A stretch of DNA of 64,000 nucleotides from Rosellinia necatrix (GCA_021209875.1 JAGYVD010000001.1:3348001-3412000), one strand, 5' to 3'. Shown: positions 1-11,762, counted from the first letter of the stretch. A program made the numbers and translations. Notes: generated by a model from the sequence alone, not told the origin.

Positions 1-547
1 GGCACCAAATAACGTTTCGACTTCGGGTGCCAAAATGTAGACGTGAAGGCCGGATTCGGATTTAATTGCATTTAACATGGAAGTTGCGTTGCTCGCTTTC
101 CGCATAGCCTCGGTTGCAAAGACGGATATGTGCTCAGCCGGCACTCCAAATTGGTTGGCTATGGACTTGAATCGAGCAAGTGTACGTGAGACACGGGATA
201 TTACATCTGAGGAGAATTCGGGAGAGCATGTCGAGGGCGAGTCGTTCAGCGCATCAAATAAAGAGATGGCAGCACGCTCTTGGTATAGGCATTTTAGAAG
301 GCGGGAGCGAGGTGGAGACAGGTCTGATATAGAGAACCGAATACCATTGCTGCACCGACTGACTGTAAGCTTCTTTTCCTTCCGTTTGCCTCTTCTCAAA
401 CTGGGCATCCGCGCATTCACGGAGCATGGAGGCCACATACCTTCCCATGTCAACTAATGCATAAAGGTGGCTGGGAAGATCAGGATCCCATGGAGGCATT
501 TTCGAAGCAAAGTTATCAAGGGTTACAATATCGACAGCGGACGTCAT
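1..547 (-). CDS. Ppx/GppA-type phosphatase, RTG2-like, 5' part (partial)
   Basis: Amino-terminal part of an exopolyphosphatase/guanosine pentaphosphatase-family protein; fungal members resemble yeast Rtg2, a cytosolic sensor in mitochondria-to-nucleus signalling. Exons: 547..441 and 349..<1, with an intron at 440..350 (GTATGT donor, GTGCAG acceptor). After splicing the reading continues through YALVDMGSNGIRFSISDLSP, the first phosphate-binding loop of the actin-like ATPase fold (D-x-G-S-x-x-x-R). Further on come SLFDAL, then VFATEAMRKASNA (the T-E-A-x-R block typical of the family) and VYILAPEVETLFGA at the window edge. The start at 547 is the only ATG before a good exon. The carboxyl half lies outside the window. 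What is seen is the motif and splice continuity; the RTG2-like role is inferred from the family. Confidence 0.85.
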
Positions 548-3500
548 GATGAATATCCCACCGTCTAGGTGATTTATGGGGGGTGGATAGACGAAAGAGG
601 AGACGACGGACGGAGAAGGGCATTAGGAGCTGTAAAGACCCCAGAGGAAACATGAGAAGAGAAGTATTCTTAAGAAGGAGAGAATGGAGCACCATGGCGC
701 ATAAATGACGATGCAACGAGGCCGGTTGGGTGCCCCGCCTATGCCAGCTGTGCGCAGACGACCTGTAATCCGTGACATTGTGATGTGATCACTTACAAGC
801 GGGTATGATAAATATCGACGAAAACGACTACGTCACCGCTTAATGATGCATTCACAATCTCAGAAAAGAAACCTTAACTCTAAAATGCAGTACGGTAGGT
901 AAGGAGTTTACGTACCCCCGGCCAACGAGAAAGCCGACCGACAATTAAATTGCTACCTATTACCTCAATTGCCAAGAACGACATCGGGAGGGACTTGCAA
1001 CGGATCGACTGCAAACTTAAGAGCCGACTGGGCATAGTTATAGAGCGTGGTTCTGTTGCCTTTGTCCTTGCCGGCGTCGGTCCTTGTAACATCGTGATTT
1101 CGCTTCTGGCAGTCGCTGCGTGTTTGGCCCGTACAACAGGCCCGGCATTTCTGGCATCGAAGGTACCTTGCATTATAGCTTATAAGTGAGCTCAGCCGAG
1201 TCATAGCCCGATTAGCTACCGAGATACCTGGGTAACTTAACCTGTTTGATAGGATACATGCCCACGAGACGTTTCTTAGTGAAGAGGGCACGGCTGTTTT
1301 CGGCCGGGTTGGGATCCATTTTGGCCTCGTGGTTCTATACTTGGTAATGAGAAGTGCAGTTTGAATGCATCCTTGCCGGCGGATATGCGACATTTCGTGG
1401 TGGGGTCGATGCAGCCCCGTTTTGTGCACCACATTTAGATCGGCCAACTAATTGAGAGGCTGCTTTCCCTACCGATCCAACTACCTACTGGATGCTCAAC
1501 ATACCCCCAGATCCTGAAACGGCCACAATTGGTCCCCGCCCTCCCCCCAAAACGACTCGGGTGAGGGTTGATAGAAACGAATGCCCTCAAAACTTTGCTG
1601 GCTGGTGAGTATCGCCTTATGATGCGTGTTTCAGGCTGGACACCACGCCCACGGCCCCTCGGGAAATACATATATGCGCAACGGGTAGGTATGGTCAAGT
1701 TTCACCGAGCTAGGTCCTAGAGGCCAGTTCAGTACGACTCAGTCGATGCCATTCATTTATGTTGTATAACGACGATATGTTTAATGCTCTGCCAGACCTA
1801 GCAGACTTGGTTGGCCATGTCTTAGGGCAGGTAGCCATAGGATGGTTTCTAGGAAGGCGATATTCTTGAGGCCGAGGCCTTAAACCAACTTATATCAGCA
1901 TTAAATACAACATTATACGAAGCAGAAAAGGGTCATTTTAGATAACTACGAGTGGCCCCCCACACTAGCTGTGACGAGAAAAATTGATCATCAAATGGCC
2001 CGTTCATTGTAGCGTTGGCCTGCAATTCCCGGCCATGCAACATGGCGCCGAGGCTGACATCGGGCGGTGCGAAGCTGAAAGCCAAGCGGTGCACTTGTTC
2101 TCAAGGGTTCCTGCAGATATTTTATGACGTCGCCTGCAAGTTTGCAGCACCGCTAAACCTAACACAAAGTTGGCCACGGCCACAGCGTAGTTACATAATG
2201 AGACACATTTAAGGAACGGCATTTACGCGACATGCCCATATAGCACATATGAATAGTGTGAATGTCGAGGGAAATCCTATATGAATATACACAATAACAA
2301 CGACAAATGCTGCATTCAGCCTTTGTCAGACAACGTAGGCAATATAATCGTTCAAAATGCATTCTTTGACCATTCACTCGTCGCCTCCTTGTGTGAAGGT
2401 AAATTAGGTGGGAAGGGTTTTCTCTAGGAAATGTATGGGGCAGACCTCCAGCGGCCGAGGTGGATTCTACGATTACGGCCCGGAATATTTCTATGATGTG
2501 TGTGCTCTTGAACATCTGAATGAGGAAAGGAGGTGATGCGAAAAGAGAAAGAAGTGGCAGCGCTTTGCCAATCGTGACTCGCAGAGATGTATGTGGCATG
2601 TGGGCGATTCCATCTACACGAGGTACATCCATAGCAAGCTGGGGGTAAGGCGCCATGGGTGATTTAGCGCTATCTGCTCGGCGCATACTGGTATGCACGC
2701 TATTGTGGTACCCAACTTTGGGACCCAATACCCATCAGATATTAACGCGTCAAGTCGCGTCAAATTCGCGTTTCTATCTAAGAGCCCCACAAACATCTCA
2801 TTCCGCCATACTGGATTGGTTCGTTTATTTAGTTCTTAAGTTCTCATGTTACCGCGCTAATAATTTGTACTGTACAGTAGCATAACTGTAGGTGATATTT
2901 CCAAACTACGGCCTCATCCGAATCTACTAGGGATTCGACATCTCAAGGAAGGATAATACGTGTGATGGAGGCTAAGCTACGGCCGTCGCACAAGCTATCT
3001 TCCTTTGCCCAGCCTCTTAATTTTTCCTCTTGGGAGTTGGGATATCCATGTTCTACCTTGTAGAGGTAACTTACCTATGTACATGCCTAACCTGCCTCCC
3101 CGCCTACCTAGGCAGATAGGTGGTAACAGGTATGGGCACATGCTCCATGAGATGAGATGAAAGCCTGAGTAACCACACTGATATAGGTAGGCACTGTTAT
3201 CTAGCTATATACAGCCAGCTCCGATCGCTTTCCACAGACTACCCGAAGGGTGACATCTTGTCAAGAGACAAAAGAAGTTGGTTAATACGTAGAGAGAGCC
3301 CGTACAACTTGGTAGTATACAAGTATGTGCATATGCGGGGATATTGATGCGCTGTAACTCCCTTACGTAGGTACAGGGAGGTAGGGCAACGTTTATATAC
3401 GACCTAAGGTACTTAGTTAGGCTGGTTTACTGCCATTTGACTGCTAGTCCCATTGAGTGAGCCAGCTATCTACTTTATGGGGTACTCAGGTGTAAGTAAA

Positions 3501-5731
3501 CATCTCACCCACAACACCAACTTGGCAGATACCATCTATCCAGGGAGTGAGTTCATATTTGAGATGTTAACGTCGCGAATCTCAGCACTGCCTGCCTCTC
3601 TGCTCTCTTAACTCCGCGCACTGCTGTCTACGAGCTGCCTACCGTACTGATACCCTTCTCCCGAAACACCAGTGCTGCGCGACACACACCAGAGGCACTT
3701 GGTTCATACCATCTGATCCAGCCCCGTGATAGTTGAATTTCTACCAAATAAATCCCCCAACACACGCACGCATATCTACCCAATCCCCCACTCGCAAAAG
3801 GGTAACGTCATCATTCAATCGTTCAGTCAATCAATCGATCAATCAATCAGTCAATCAATCGGCAGACAGCACATAACCGCCCCATTCGCTTCGCCGGATC
3901 CAAGTACATGCCTAGGTAGGTATCAATTATCCGGGTACGACGTGTAGTATTAGTACATCCGCGCCGCTCTGAGCGTCTTCCACTCGAATCGAATGTGCGC
4001 TTCTCGCCAGACGCGTCTCTGGGAGTGCACACAGTAAGTAGTTGCGTTATCCTATCAGATGACGACTTTCATCCCGACGCCTCGTCTTCTCACCACCCAC
4101 ACACCCACTCTGGATGCTTTCCAGTCGCCGGCCGATCGTTGCATATGCACCATACATATGTACCTACTAGACTAGTGACCTGCTGTCTATACATACTTAC
4201 ATACATACCTACATACTTCCATACATGCTCGTACCTCCCACCTACCTTAGCGCACGCAGCTAGTACTGTCTGCACTTGGCACCCCCATGCACTCCTGTCG
4301 TGTCCCTCTCCTCGCTGGCCACACGTGCATCCGGAGTGCATGAGCGTCCACTACGTTGAGCTACGTAGAGCCAGACGAGCCTTGAATCTCGTCAACGTCT
4401 CTCGCTCCACCGTCACCACTGTCGCCACTGTCACCACTACGCTCAGATTAGGCCGGTATAGACCCTTGAACACGGCGTTCTCTTTGCGCTTCCGTCTCCC
4501 CTGTCCTTGACTCCTATGTTGTACCTACACTAGCTACCTAGACTTACATACATACTTTACACTACATTCCTAGTGCCGTTGAATCGACCTTCCTTCTCAT
4601 CCTTCGCCTCTCACCATCCCCATCCCGTTAAAAGTCGCATCAGGGTCCCCCGGCGTCTTGCTGCACGAGCTCTGCCGGCTTCCAACTGACCGCCTCACGC
4701 TCCTAGAGCTTTCGCTGTTCATAGTGGGGGAGTCGAGTTGTTCGGCCTGCTCAGCTAGGTAGTCTAGTGCGCGTCGTGTTGCAAACCATATACCTATCAT
4801 ACCATAACTAGCACACCACCGAGCTGCAACACCGTGCGACAGACGGTATCGGTGTCGCATTCAAGTCCCCATCCAAGCTCCCCCCCAACTCCGATCATCC
4901 AGGTGCTCGATGCAGGGTTCGCGCCACCCGCTATTCTGCAGTCGATATAGTGTACCCGGGTACATAGTGCTGTATTGCGCTCTCTAGGTGGTACATACGC
5001 TGAAGAGCGAGCGCAGAGGGTAGGTAGGTATGCTCTGCTCCCCCCCTCTCTCGCCCTCGCAACCCTGCAGTGCTACCTCAATCTATCACCCTCCTCCTTA
5101 CTCTTTATTCCGTGTTCCTCTCATCAAACGTCTTCGTTCCTCCCTCTCTTTCCCTTTCCCGGTACAGTCGTTCCTTCTCTCTCCCCCCTCCCCTAATGCC
5201 ACCCAGGGTGGAGGGCTGCTTCTATCAGTCGCGAACCGGTAGTCAGTCGCCCTTTCCACATATCCAGGTTACATACTTGACCAGCGCAACGATTTCCTTG
5301 GCCGCACCCTCTCCCAACCCAGATCGCCCTTTCCTTGCTATCGTGCGCGGTATTTGATAATCACCTGAATACTCGCCTGCTGTTTCCCTTACCCCAGCCG
5401 GGCACAATTACCGGGCCAAGACCTTCTATCCACAGACATATCTCACTTACATCCCCCTGGTTTAAAACGGCTCGGAGCGAGTCAACGGCGCCAACCTCTG
5501 CTATCCAATCCCTGATGCTTGTTGTCCAACGGGTCGTCTAACAGTTCCCCAGTCTTGACAGCTCTCGCTCTCGCGGAGTCGCTTAGCCTGCTCCATTGGC
5601 CATGAATATCAGGATATACGAAAGCCGGTAAATTGTGGTGGATTTTGCTTCAGTCTTTAAGAGTTCGAGTTGCATGCTTCAGAACCGCAATTTGATCCCT
5701 GTTCTACAATCCGCTTCCCGTCTATCTCAAC
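548..5731. other. gene-poor spacer, about 5.2 kb
   Basis: No coding region that I can support. Short ORFs exist (for example 965-1447 and 1435-1698, both minus) but show no recognisable motifs, no splice continuity and no codon pattern. The stretch holds ACCT/AGGT tetranucleotide repeats (around 3070-3125, 3905-3925, 4185-4245), a CAAT/CAGT-type repeat near 3815-3862, and from about 5030 to 5500 a strongly C/T-rich tract typical of a fungal promoter and 5' leader for the gene starting at 5732. Confidence 0.5.
3815..3862. repeat. degenerate CAAT tetranucleotide repeat
   Basis: Alternating CAAT, CAGT and CGAT units over about 48 bp. It is a simple microsatellite in the spacer with no coding relation. 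Confidence 0.75.
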
Positions 5732-7654
5732 ATGGCTTCACCGTTTCCCGGCACGACTACGTTGTCGAACGACTTGCGGTTCCGCAATGAATCTGAGTTT
5801 AAAACCCCTGAACCTCATGGACTTAGTGCCGACGAACAGTCGCTCCCGCCGCTCCGGCCACGCCTGAGACTTAAGAGACGCCACGTATCTCAGCTCAACG
5901 CCCCTACCCAGCACTTTCTCGCATCAATTGCCGCCGCTGACGTGCCAATTCCGAGCGTGGAGGCCGTGGACCAGGAGATGATGGATACGTTGCCAGAGCT
6001 CCATGTCGAGGATTTCGACAGGGGAGATAACCGTCGCTTTCTAACCCCAAGGATATTTTCGCCGCCAAAAACCCCGGCGCTTGATTGCGCGCCGTCCTTG
6101 ACACCAGCCAACTACCCAGATTGGTATTGCGACTCAACGTGGAGTGACTCTGATTCGGAATCTAGCCCCGACTACGAATCAAGCAGGCCTTCCACCGCAT
6201 TTTCGACCCAAACAAGCGCATCATTGTTCAGTCTCTACTCGTGTGCGGCGGATGATGTGAGCTGTATTAGCCCAGATCTCGAGGCTACCGAATTCCCTCG
6301 CGATGTGAAGTCGGACAGCTTAACACTCAACCCGGCGCAGGATAAACCTCGGAAAGCGCCTTGGACGAGAGCCATGAGCTCGCACCTGTGGTCAACCTAT
6401 ATGCTATATCTATCGGATCCTCGAGTGACCCCTATACGTCTTGGCAAGAGTTGCATACCACCTCACGGGGTTTGCGCACGTGTAGCGCGACAAGCTCAAC
6501 GAAGTTGGAAAGGGTCTAAACCTCAGTCCACTGGTGAAGTGAGAAGTAGGAGCAGTACTCCCACAGAACAGTCTACTAAAACCTACATTCGGTGGCCCCA
6601 TACCGGAGGCGCTACTCGAGCTCATTTGCGAGAATTGTGTAAGATTAAAGCTACGAACAAGCCCGGGCGTTATCTATCACGAAGCCCGACGCCTTTCAAC
6701 AAAGCTGCCAATCGCCGTTGGAACCGACGGTCGACACCGGCACAAGCACCATTGGTTTTTTCAGCTCAGGATATGGCCATGTCGTTAGCATTGAGTACCT
6801 CAGACACGATGCAACCGCATGGGCCACTCGCTCAGCTCACTAGCTCTCAACTCCCACTCATACCAGGATCCGAATCGCAAACAGACACGGACGAATCGCA
6901 CAACCCGAAGCCAATTACCCTAACGCCAGTGGAAACTTGCGTCCTCGAAGAGCCATTTGTGGATACTAAGCCTCAATGTGATTCAGTCCTATTGGGTTCC
7001 CCGTTTCTAGCCAAAAGTTATGGGCCCAGCTCTTCCTCGTCTGTTGCGGTCAAGGTTACCTTGCCTAAGCAACCGAACACTGTTGGGCCCCGTAAACTAT
7101 TAAAGTCACCTGTCCGTCTGGCTAGATCACGTTCGGGCACACAAAAACGTAGATCCGCGAAAGGCCATGAAGAAAAGCCTGGGAGGCGGCCGAGTTTAGC
7201 GGCTGCTTTCTTTAGAGAAGGTTCGCGCAAGGCGGAGGGCCCAATACCAATCCCTAAGACGGATATCCAATCCAATGCGATATCCCCCCCGCAAACTGCC
7301 TTTGAAGTAGCATCGCCTACCTTTTTAGAAAATGCGAGCACTTCGACTAGACAGTTGATAGTTTCGGCCTTGTCACCCCAAACATCCCCATCACGTGCAA
7401 CCCGCTTGGGATCGCCGTTTTCTGGGGCAAGCTCTAGCTATAGCTTTCCCAATAGGCTATCTTCTCCCAATAACTTTAGCCTCTCGGCATTACGGAGGCC
7501 CTTCGCAACGGTTCAGCAGTCATCACACCCAATCCCAGATACCCAAGCCCCTGCCCGATCGAGCCTTGCTTCTCGGCTAGCTTACCTTGATCAACGGCTT
7601 AAGGAGCTACGTAATCGCGGTGCTGATCGCAGGCGGTCTCAGTCACCTTTGTGA
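5732..7654 (+). CDS. conserved fungal protein of unknown function, disordered, 640 aa
   Basis: Single-exon gene; the ATG at 5732 follows a long pyrimidine-rich leader. No enzymatic domain is recognisable. The sequence is rich in Ser, Pro and Arg, so probably largely disordered. Blocks that look conserved in character are a basic N-terminal part (LRPRLRLKRR near residue 45), FLTPRIFSPPKTPA near residue 103, and a Trp-rich core around residues 210-260 (KAPWTRAMSSHLWSTYMLYL, then a Gly/Pro/Cys turn and RQAQRSWKGS). A second W-rich basic patch (NRRWNRRSTPA) follows near residue 328, and the C-terminus is a charged helix (LAYLDQRLKELRNRGADRRR). I recall similar uncharacterised proteins across Sordariomycetes from general knowledge only. 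Many SP/TP pairs suggest a phosphorylated regulatory protein, which is inference. Confidence 0.85.
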   Translation: MASPFPGTTTLSNDLRFRNESEFKTPEPHGLSADEQSLPPLRPRLRLKRRHVSQLNAPTQHFLASIAAADVPIPSVEAVDQEMMDTLPELHVEDFDRGDNRRFLTPRIFSPPKTPALDCAPSLTPANYPDWYCDSTWSDSDSESSPDYESSRPSTAFSTQTSASLFSLYSCAADDVSCISPDLEATEFPRDVKSDSLTLNPAQDKPRKAPWTRAMSSHLWSTYMLYLSDPRVTPIRLGKSCIPPHGVCARVARQAQRSWKGSKPQSTGEVRSRSSTPTEQSTKTYIRWPHTGGATRAHLRELCKIKATNKPGRYLSRSPTPFNKAANRRWNRRSTPAQAPLVFSAQDMAMSLALSTSDTMQPHGPLAQLTSSQLPLIPGSESQTDTDESHNPKPITLTPVETCVLEEPFVDTKPQCDSVLLGSPFLAKSYGPSSSSSVAVKVTLPKQPNTVGPRKLLKSPVRLARSRSGTQKRRSAKGHEEKPGRRPSLAAAFFREGSRKAEGPIPIPKTDIQSNAISPPQTAFEVASPTFLENASTSTRQLIVSALSPQTSPSRATRLGSPFSGASSSYSFPNRLSSPNNFSLSALRRPFATVQQSSHPIPDTQAPARSSLASRLAYLDQRLKELRNRGADRRRSQSPL

Positions 7655-8770
7655 TATGACCCCCTCGTCATCACCTTAATCATGACAAACTCTACACATT
7701 GTACACCTACACCGGATTTTCCTTATGGTATCTTTTACGACGCCGATGATATGCCAACGTAACTTTACGAGCATTTTGAAGGGCACATTACGCACGACCA
7801 AATTTATACCCGAAGTTCATCATAACTCGCTTCATACCTTGGATGAGGGAGATATGTGGCTCGTATAGCTCACGCATGACTTGCCTTATTTGCATATGAC
7901 TTTGATTAAAAGCTATTTTGAATAACTCACTTCGCACCAACGCTCATAGGGCCGCTTATAATTCGACGCTATCTGCACCACACCCGTTTCTTGTTCTTGT
8001 TTTTCCTTATTGTCATGAGCATCACGAAATGCACAAACGATTTATGAATGGACGGGGTTTCTCTTTGAAGTTATTCGGATCACAGTTACGACGACACTCT
8101 GATTTTGCAACCAACTATGTAGCAGTGCTAGCTTTGGCTTGAGATAGAGCTTGGCGTTCTGGTCTTATGGAAACAAAAGTCAGAGTTGATGATATAATGA
8201 GATAACTGCCGGAGTGGCTGACTAGTCATGTAGCCCAGAGACGTTTACCGAGATAGTTCGATAGAAAATCGACAGATGATCAAAAAAAGTTGATAGTAGC
8301 CTCACGATCCAAGACGCGATACCAATTGCAGGCGGGGGGGTGCTATGTTGGCGTGCTTATTTCAGGCGGGTGGTAGGGAAACCAGCCATTTCTTGACATT
8401 GTGAGAAAAAGATATAATTTTGGAGTTGGAATAAAGGTATGACGTTGCCGGGTAGATAAACACGGTCAGAGAGAGGCCCACTACAACGCCGCGAGTATTA
8501 AGGGTATTAAGCATTGAGAGACACTAAAGAGGGATTGGCCATTATTTAGTTGGAGACCACGCCCAATATCAAGCCGAAGCGGCACATTTCCCCAAGGTAA
8601 GGTAGGGGAAGAGACGAAATGGGTTTACCGAAGCCCCGCACCCTCTCTATTATATCTGATGTAAGGTAGCCTACCACCACAGGACCGGAGGATTTTGCAA
8701 CGCTTCCCAAATCAACCCCTATACACCAGCTTATCCGAATATCGATAGATTAGAACTAGATCTCGGGAGA
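7655..8770. other. intergenic, 1.1 kb
   Basis: No supported gene. The ORF at 7918-8142 has no recognisable content. The last few hundred bases form the promoter and 5' leader of the pyroglutamyl peptidase gene. Confidence 0.5.
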
Positions 8771-9345
8771 ATGGGTTCTCTCGACGCCTTCAAGGAGAAG
8801 GAGCTGGCTGGTAAGTAATTCCTACTATCATCGTGCAGCCATGCTCCCGTCTCCGTAAAGGCGAAAACTGGACCATATAGACGCATACACGGCGCTGAAA
8901 ACGGCGGTAGCTGACATACAAGTGCTCGCAGTATTGGTCACTGGGTTTGGGGTAAGCCATATATATGCACACGCTACTCTTGCGGGGCGTCACGATCTCG
9001 CTACCGCTCCCCCCCCCCGCCCCTTTACGACCGAGAGGGCGGGAATCTATCCCCGGCCGCGACAACCGGCCTCCTCCTCCCCCTTCCCCCACGTCTCCCT
9101 TCGCAAGTGGCACGAACTAACGGGAGACCCCGCCGCGGCGCACAGCCGTTCAAGGAGGCGTACCCAGTGAACCCGTCCTGGGAGATCGCGGCGCTCCTGC
9201 CCGACTACCTGCCGGCGGACCGGGCCAAAGACCCGGCGCACCGGTCGGCGGGCGACCTGCCGCCGGTGCGGATCGTCAAGCTGCCGGGGCCGGTGCGGAC
9301 GAGCTACGAATGCGTGCGGGACCTCGTGCCCAGGCTCTGGGACGA

Positions 9346-9387
<42 letters not shown>

Positions 9388-9747
9388 GGCCGCGACGGGG
9401 CGCAAGAAGATCGACTACGCCGTCCACATCGGCATGGCGGGGCCGCAGCTCGTGTACTCGGTCGAGAGGCGCGGCCACCGCGACGGGTACGGCGCCAGGG
9501 ACGTCGACGGCAAGCTGCTCGGGGACGAGGGGCGGCGCGCCGAGGAGGGCGACCGGTGGATCTGGCACGGCGTGCCGCGGGAGCTGCTCAGTGACCTCGA
9601 CGTCGACGACGTGCACCGGAGATGGGTGGAGCGCAGCCCGGTAAGAGGAACCCCTCCCCTTCCCCTCCGGAGACGGTAGAAGAAGAGAAAGAAGAGGAAA
9701 AAGGAGAGTTTTGGTTGGTGTATTTCCTGTATTCGTTCCGAATGAAT

Positions 9748-9783
<36 letters not shown>

Positions 9784-10054
9784 CGTCGCTAACGCGTGTT
9801 GCAATGCCTCCCCTCGCATGTAGAAGAGCCTGGACCTGAGGGTATCGGAAGACGCGGGACACTACCTGTGCGACTTCATCTACTTCTCGAGCCTGGCGCA
9901 CCTGTGGAAGCAGCAGAGGGCGAGGAAGGTCGTCTTCTTCCACGTCCCCCTCCATTCGGACGCCGAGTCGCTCAGGCGCGGGGTCGAGCTGGTGTTGACT
10001 TTGATCCGATCCATCGTGGAGAGCGAGCTGGAGAGGGGGAAAACATCTACATAG
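8771..10054 (+). CDS. pyroglutamyl peptidase I (peptidase C15), 268 aa
   Basis: Cytosolic cysteine peptidase that removes N-terminal pyroglutamate from peptides. Exons: 8771..8810, 8911..8951, 9146..9640, 9824..10054; all donors are GTAAGN and phases agree. The joined protein reads MGSLDAFKEKELA, then VLVTGFG-PFKEAYPVNPSW (the family's N-terminal GFGPF...NPSW block), IHIGMAG, and YSVERRGHRDGY with the probable catalytic Glu. AGHYLCDFIYFSSL holds the nucleophile Cys and FFHVPLHSD the catalytic His, so the C-E-H triad appears intact. Oddities: a run of 15 Asp encoded by a GAC array (9341-9385) between residues about 93 and 107, and a (CA)n microsatellite inside intron 3. Length is close to fungal homologues apart from the Asp run. 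The family assignment is firm; the first exon is inferred from splice logic. Confidence 0.87.
9341..9386 (+). repeat. GAC trinucleotide array inside coding sequence (poly-Asp)
   Basis: Fifteen consecutive Asp codons, 14 GAC and one GAT, in frame in the pyroglutamyl peptidase gene. The near-pure codon use suggests recent slippage expansion. Confidence 0.9.
9748..9783. repeat. (CA)n microsatellite in intron
   Basis: Dinucleotide CA run with one TA interruption, inside intron 3 of the pyroglutamyl peptidase gene. Confidence 0.9.
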
Positions 10055-10910
10055 ATGCCTACCTACTCCAGATTTGTTCGCGTTTGCGCGCGAGCAGGAG
10101 GTGGCAGATTCATAGGTGCTGTTGTCGTTGTTGTTGTTGTGTAGGATGGCCGGCCAAGTCGATAAGGGACTGGGTCTTAGTTTATAGTCGATATATGCAA
10201 TAATAAAGCCGCAAGTAAGTCTCGGTACAGACCACCTCTGTTGAGGTACCTTCTCTCTTACGCTACCTTTCCTTAAGGAGACATGATTATAATTTACCAA
10301 TATGACCTGGAAGTGGAAGTCGCCGACAAGCCCCCGACAAGCCCCCGACAAGCCCAAATCCCATCCTTAAAATAAGGAATAAGTAAATCGGGGATCCGCG
10401 TGCCACACTTGCCGAATCAACTAGACAGGTAGCTAGCCCGAATATCCTACCTACCTAGGTTGTACTAGAGAAGCCCGGGCGCGCACAATACCCTATCCTA
10501 CCTACCTCCGGAAGCTCGCCTTTTCGGCATTCATATCCCAGCGCCAAGTGCGACTTGCAATCTACCCCTAAAGAACTTCGCCGCCAACTCATCGGCGACT
10601 CAGATCTACTAAAGACCTATCGGGGAGCAAGGGCTGATTTATATATAAACAGAAGACTCGTTCCTCCGTCCTTCGTACTACTACCACCTATAAATTACCA
10701 GACACTCCACAAAATCAATTCAAAACATCAATCGTGCTTCCACATCCAACTAAACCAAACCCCGCGTTTCCCGCGTTTCCCACGTTTCCCACTTGTTGTC
10801 GACACAATTCACACATACACACACCCATCCACTCCTTCTCTCACCCCCCTCCCTTATTCGCGACGCCGGGCATTCTTTGACAGAAAACCCTCCCCCCCAC
10901 GCCTACAACC
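10055..10910. other. intergenic, 0.9 kb, promoter of the small Cys-rich gene
   Basis: No gene seen. Contains tandem CCCCGACAAG-like units near 10328-10352, an AGGT/ACCT palindrome near 10445, a tandem CCGCGTTTC/CCACGTTTC repeat around 10764-10794, and a C-rich leader up to the ATG at 10911. Confidence 0.5.
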
Positions 10911-11307
10911 ATGTGCATGAAGGCCAACTGTAGCCATTGTGGTACGTCAAAGTTCCCTGTTTTTCGCTTTCTTTCTTTTCTCTTCTCTTTTTCTTCTTCC
11001 CTCCTTTCTTCCCCTCCCCCCCCCTCCCCCCCACGAGAGAATGTTTCGTTTCCCTGTTTGAGAGATCAGGGTAAAAACTGAGTGGCGCTGTCTATCTTGT
11101 TTTATCAACGCCGGGAGGCTTACACCGGAGAGGGGGGAGGGGGGGAGGGAGACGGCGTGCATTAATGAAACGATAGGCAAAACTTCGTGGCTGGGCTGTG
11201 GCAGCCACGTATCGGCCGTCCTCGACTCGGTCCCCGCCGAGCAGCTGTGCACCTGCGAGCCCAAGGTCGTGCTGAACGGCAAGGAGTACCCGCCCAAGGC
11301 CAAATGA
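10911..11307 (+). CDS. small Cys-rich conserved fungal protein, 53 aa
   Basis: Two-exon microprotein. Exon 1 is 10911..10941 (MCMKANCSHC plus one base) with a GTACGT donor; exon 2 is 11177..11307, starting after ATAG and ending at TGA. The spliced protein continues as GKTSWLGCGSHVSAVLDSVP and then AEQLCTCEPKV...YPPKAK. Cysteines are spaced C-x4-C-x2-C, then C, then C-x-C, which looks like a metal-binding or redox-type pattern. Fungal genomes commonly encode such 50-60 residue proteins with a KTSWxGCGxH core and a C-x-C-x-P tail. I know no function. The intron carries long C/T and poly-C tracts. The gene is supported by phase agreement, the compact Cys pattern and a C-rich leader; confidence is moderate to high. 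Confidence 0.78.
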
Positions 11308-11518
11308 CGGTTTGGTTGGCCGTTTTGGTAGATCATGCATTTCGTCTTTTTTTTTTTTTTTTTGGCTCGCTCGCTCACTCGCTGGGGGGGAAAGGGACAG
11401 GGGCCGCGGTGTTCTTACGATGTGAACCCCAGAATTGTGTATTGATTCGCATGATGGCTTGGTACTGATTCCTCCTTCTGGATTGGGCGGGTGACTGATT
11501 GGCCCGAATGCCTCTGCG

Positions 11519-11543
11519 TATGTATGTATGTATGTATGTATGT
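11519..11543. repeat. (TATG)n microsatellite
   Basis: About six TATG units in the spacer downstream of the small Cys-rich gene. Confidence 0.85.
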
Positions 11544-11762
11544 ATTCCTCATGGGGCGGAGATGCTGTGTTGGGTGTTTCGCATGCAAGGGACAATCCCG
11601 CTGCACGATTGCTTGTTTGGCGGGAGGAGCCGGCAATCTGAACCGAGACTGGGACTTGTATCATGCCGTTGTCGTTAGTTATGGCTGTCCATATACCTCT
11701 TCTTCTTTTAACGGATAGGGGGTGTACGTAGTGGACATGAGTGTTAGAAGGGGATAGGGCGC

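Noticed and set aside
965..1698. Overlapping minus ORFs with several cysteines
   Set aside because: Looked briefly like a Zn2Cys6 start, but the Cys spacing does not fit, no basic motif pattern or splice partner was found, and no conserved domain is visible.
9047..10357. 436-codon minus-strand ORF across the pyroglutamyl peptidase gene
   Set aside because: Shadow of a high-GC gene on the other strand; its Val and Val-Cys runs are the complements of the GAC array and the CA microsatellite.
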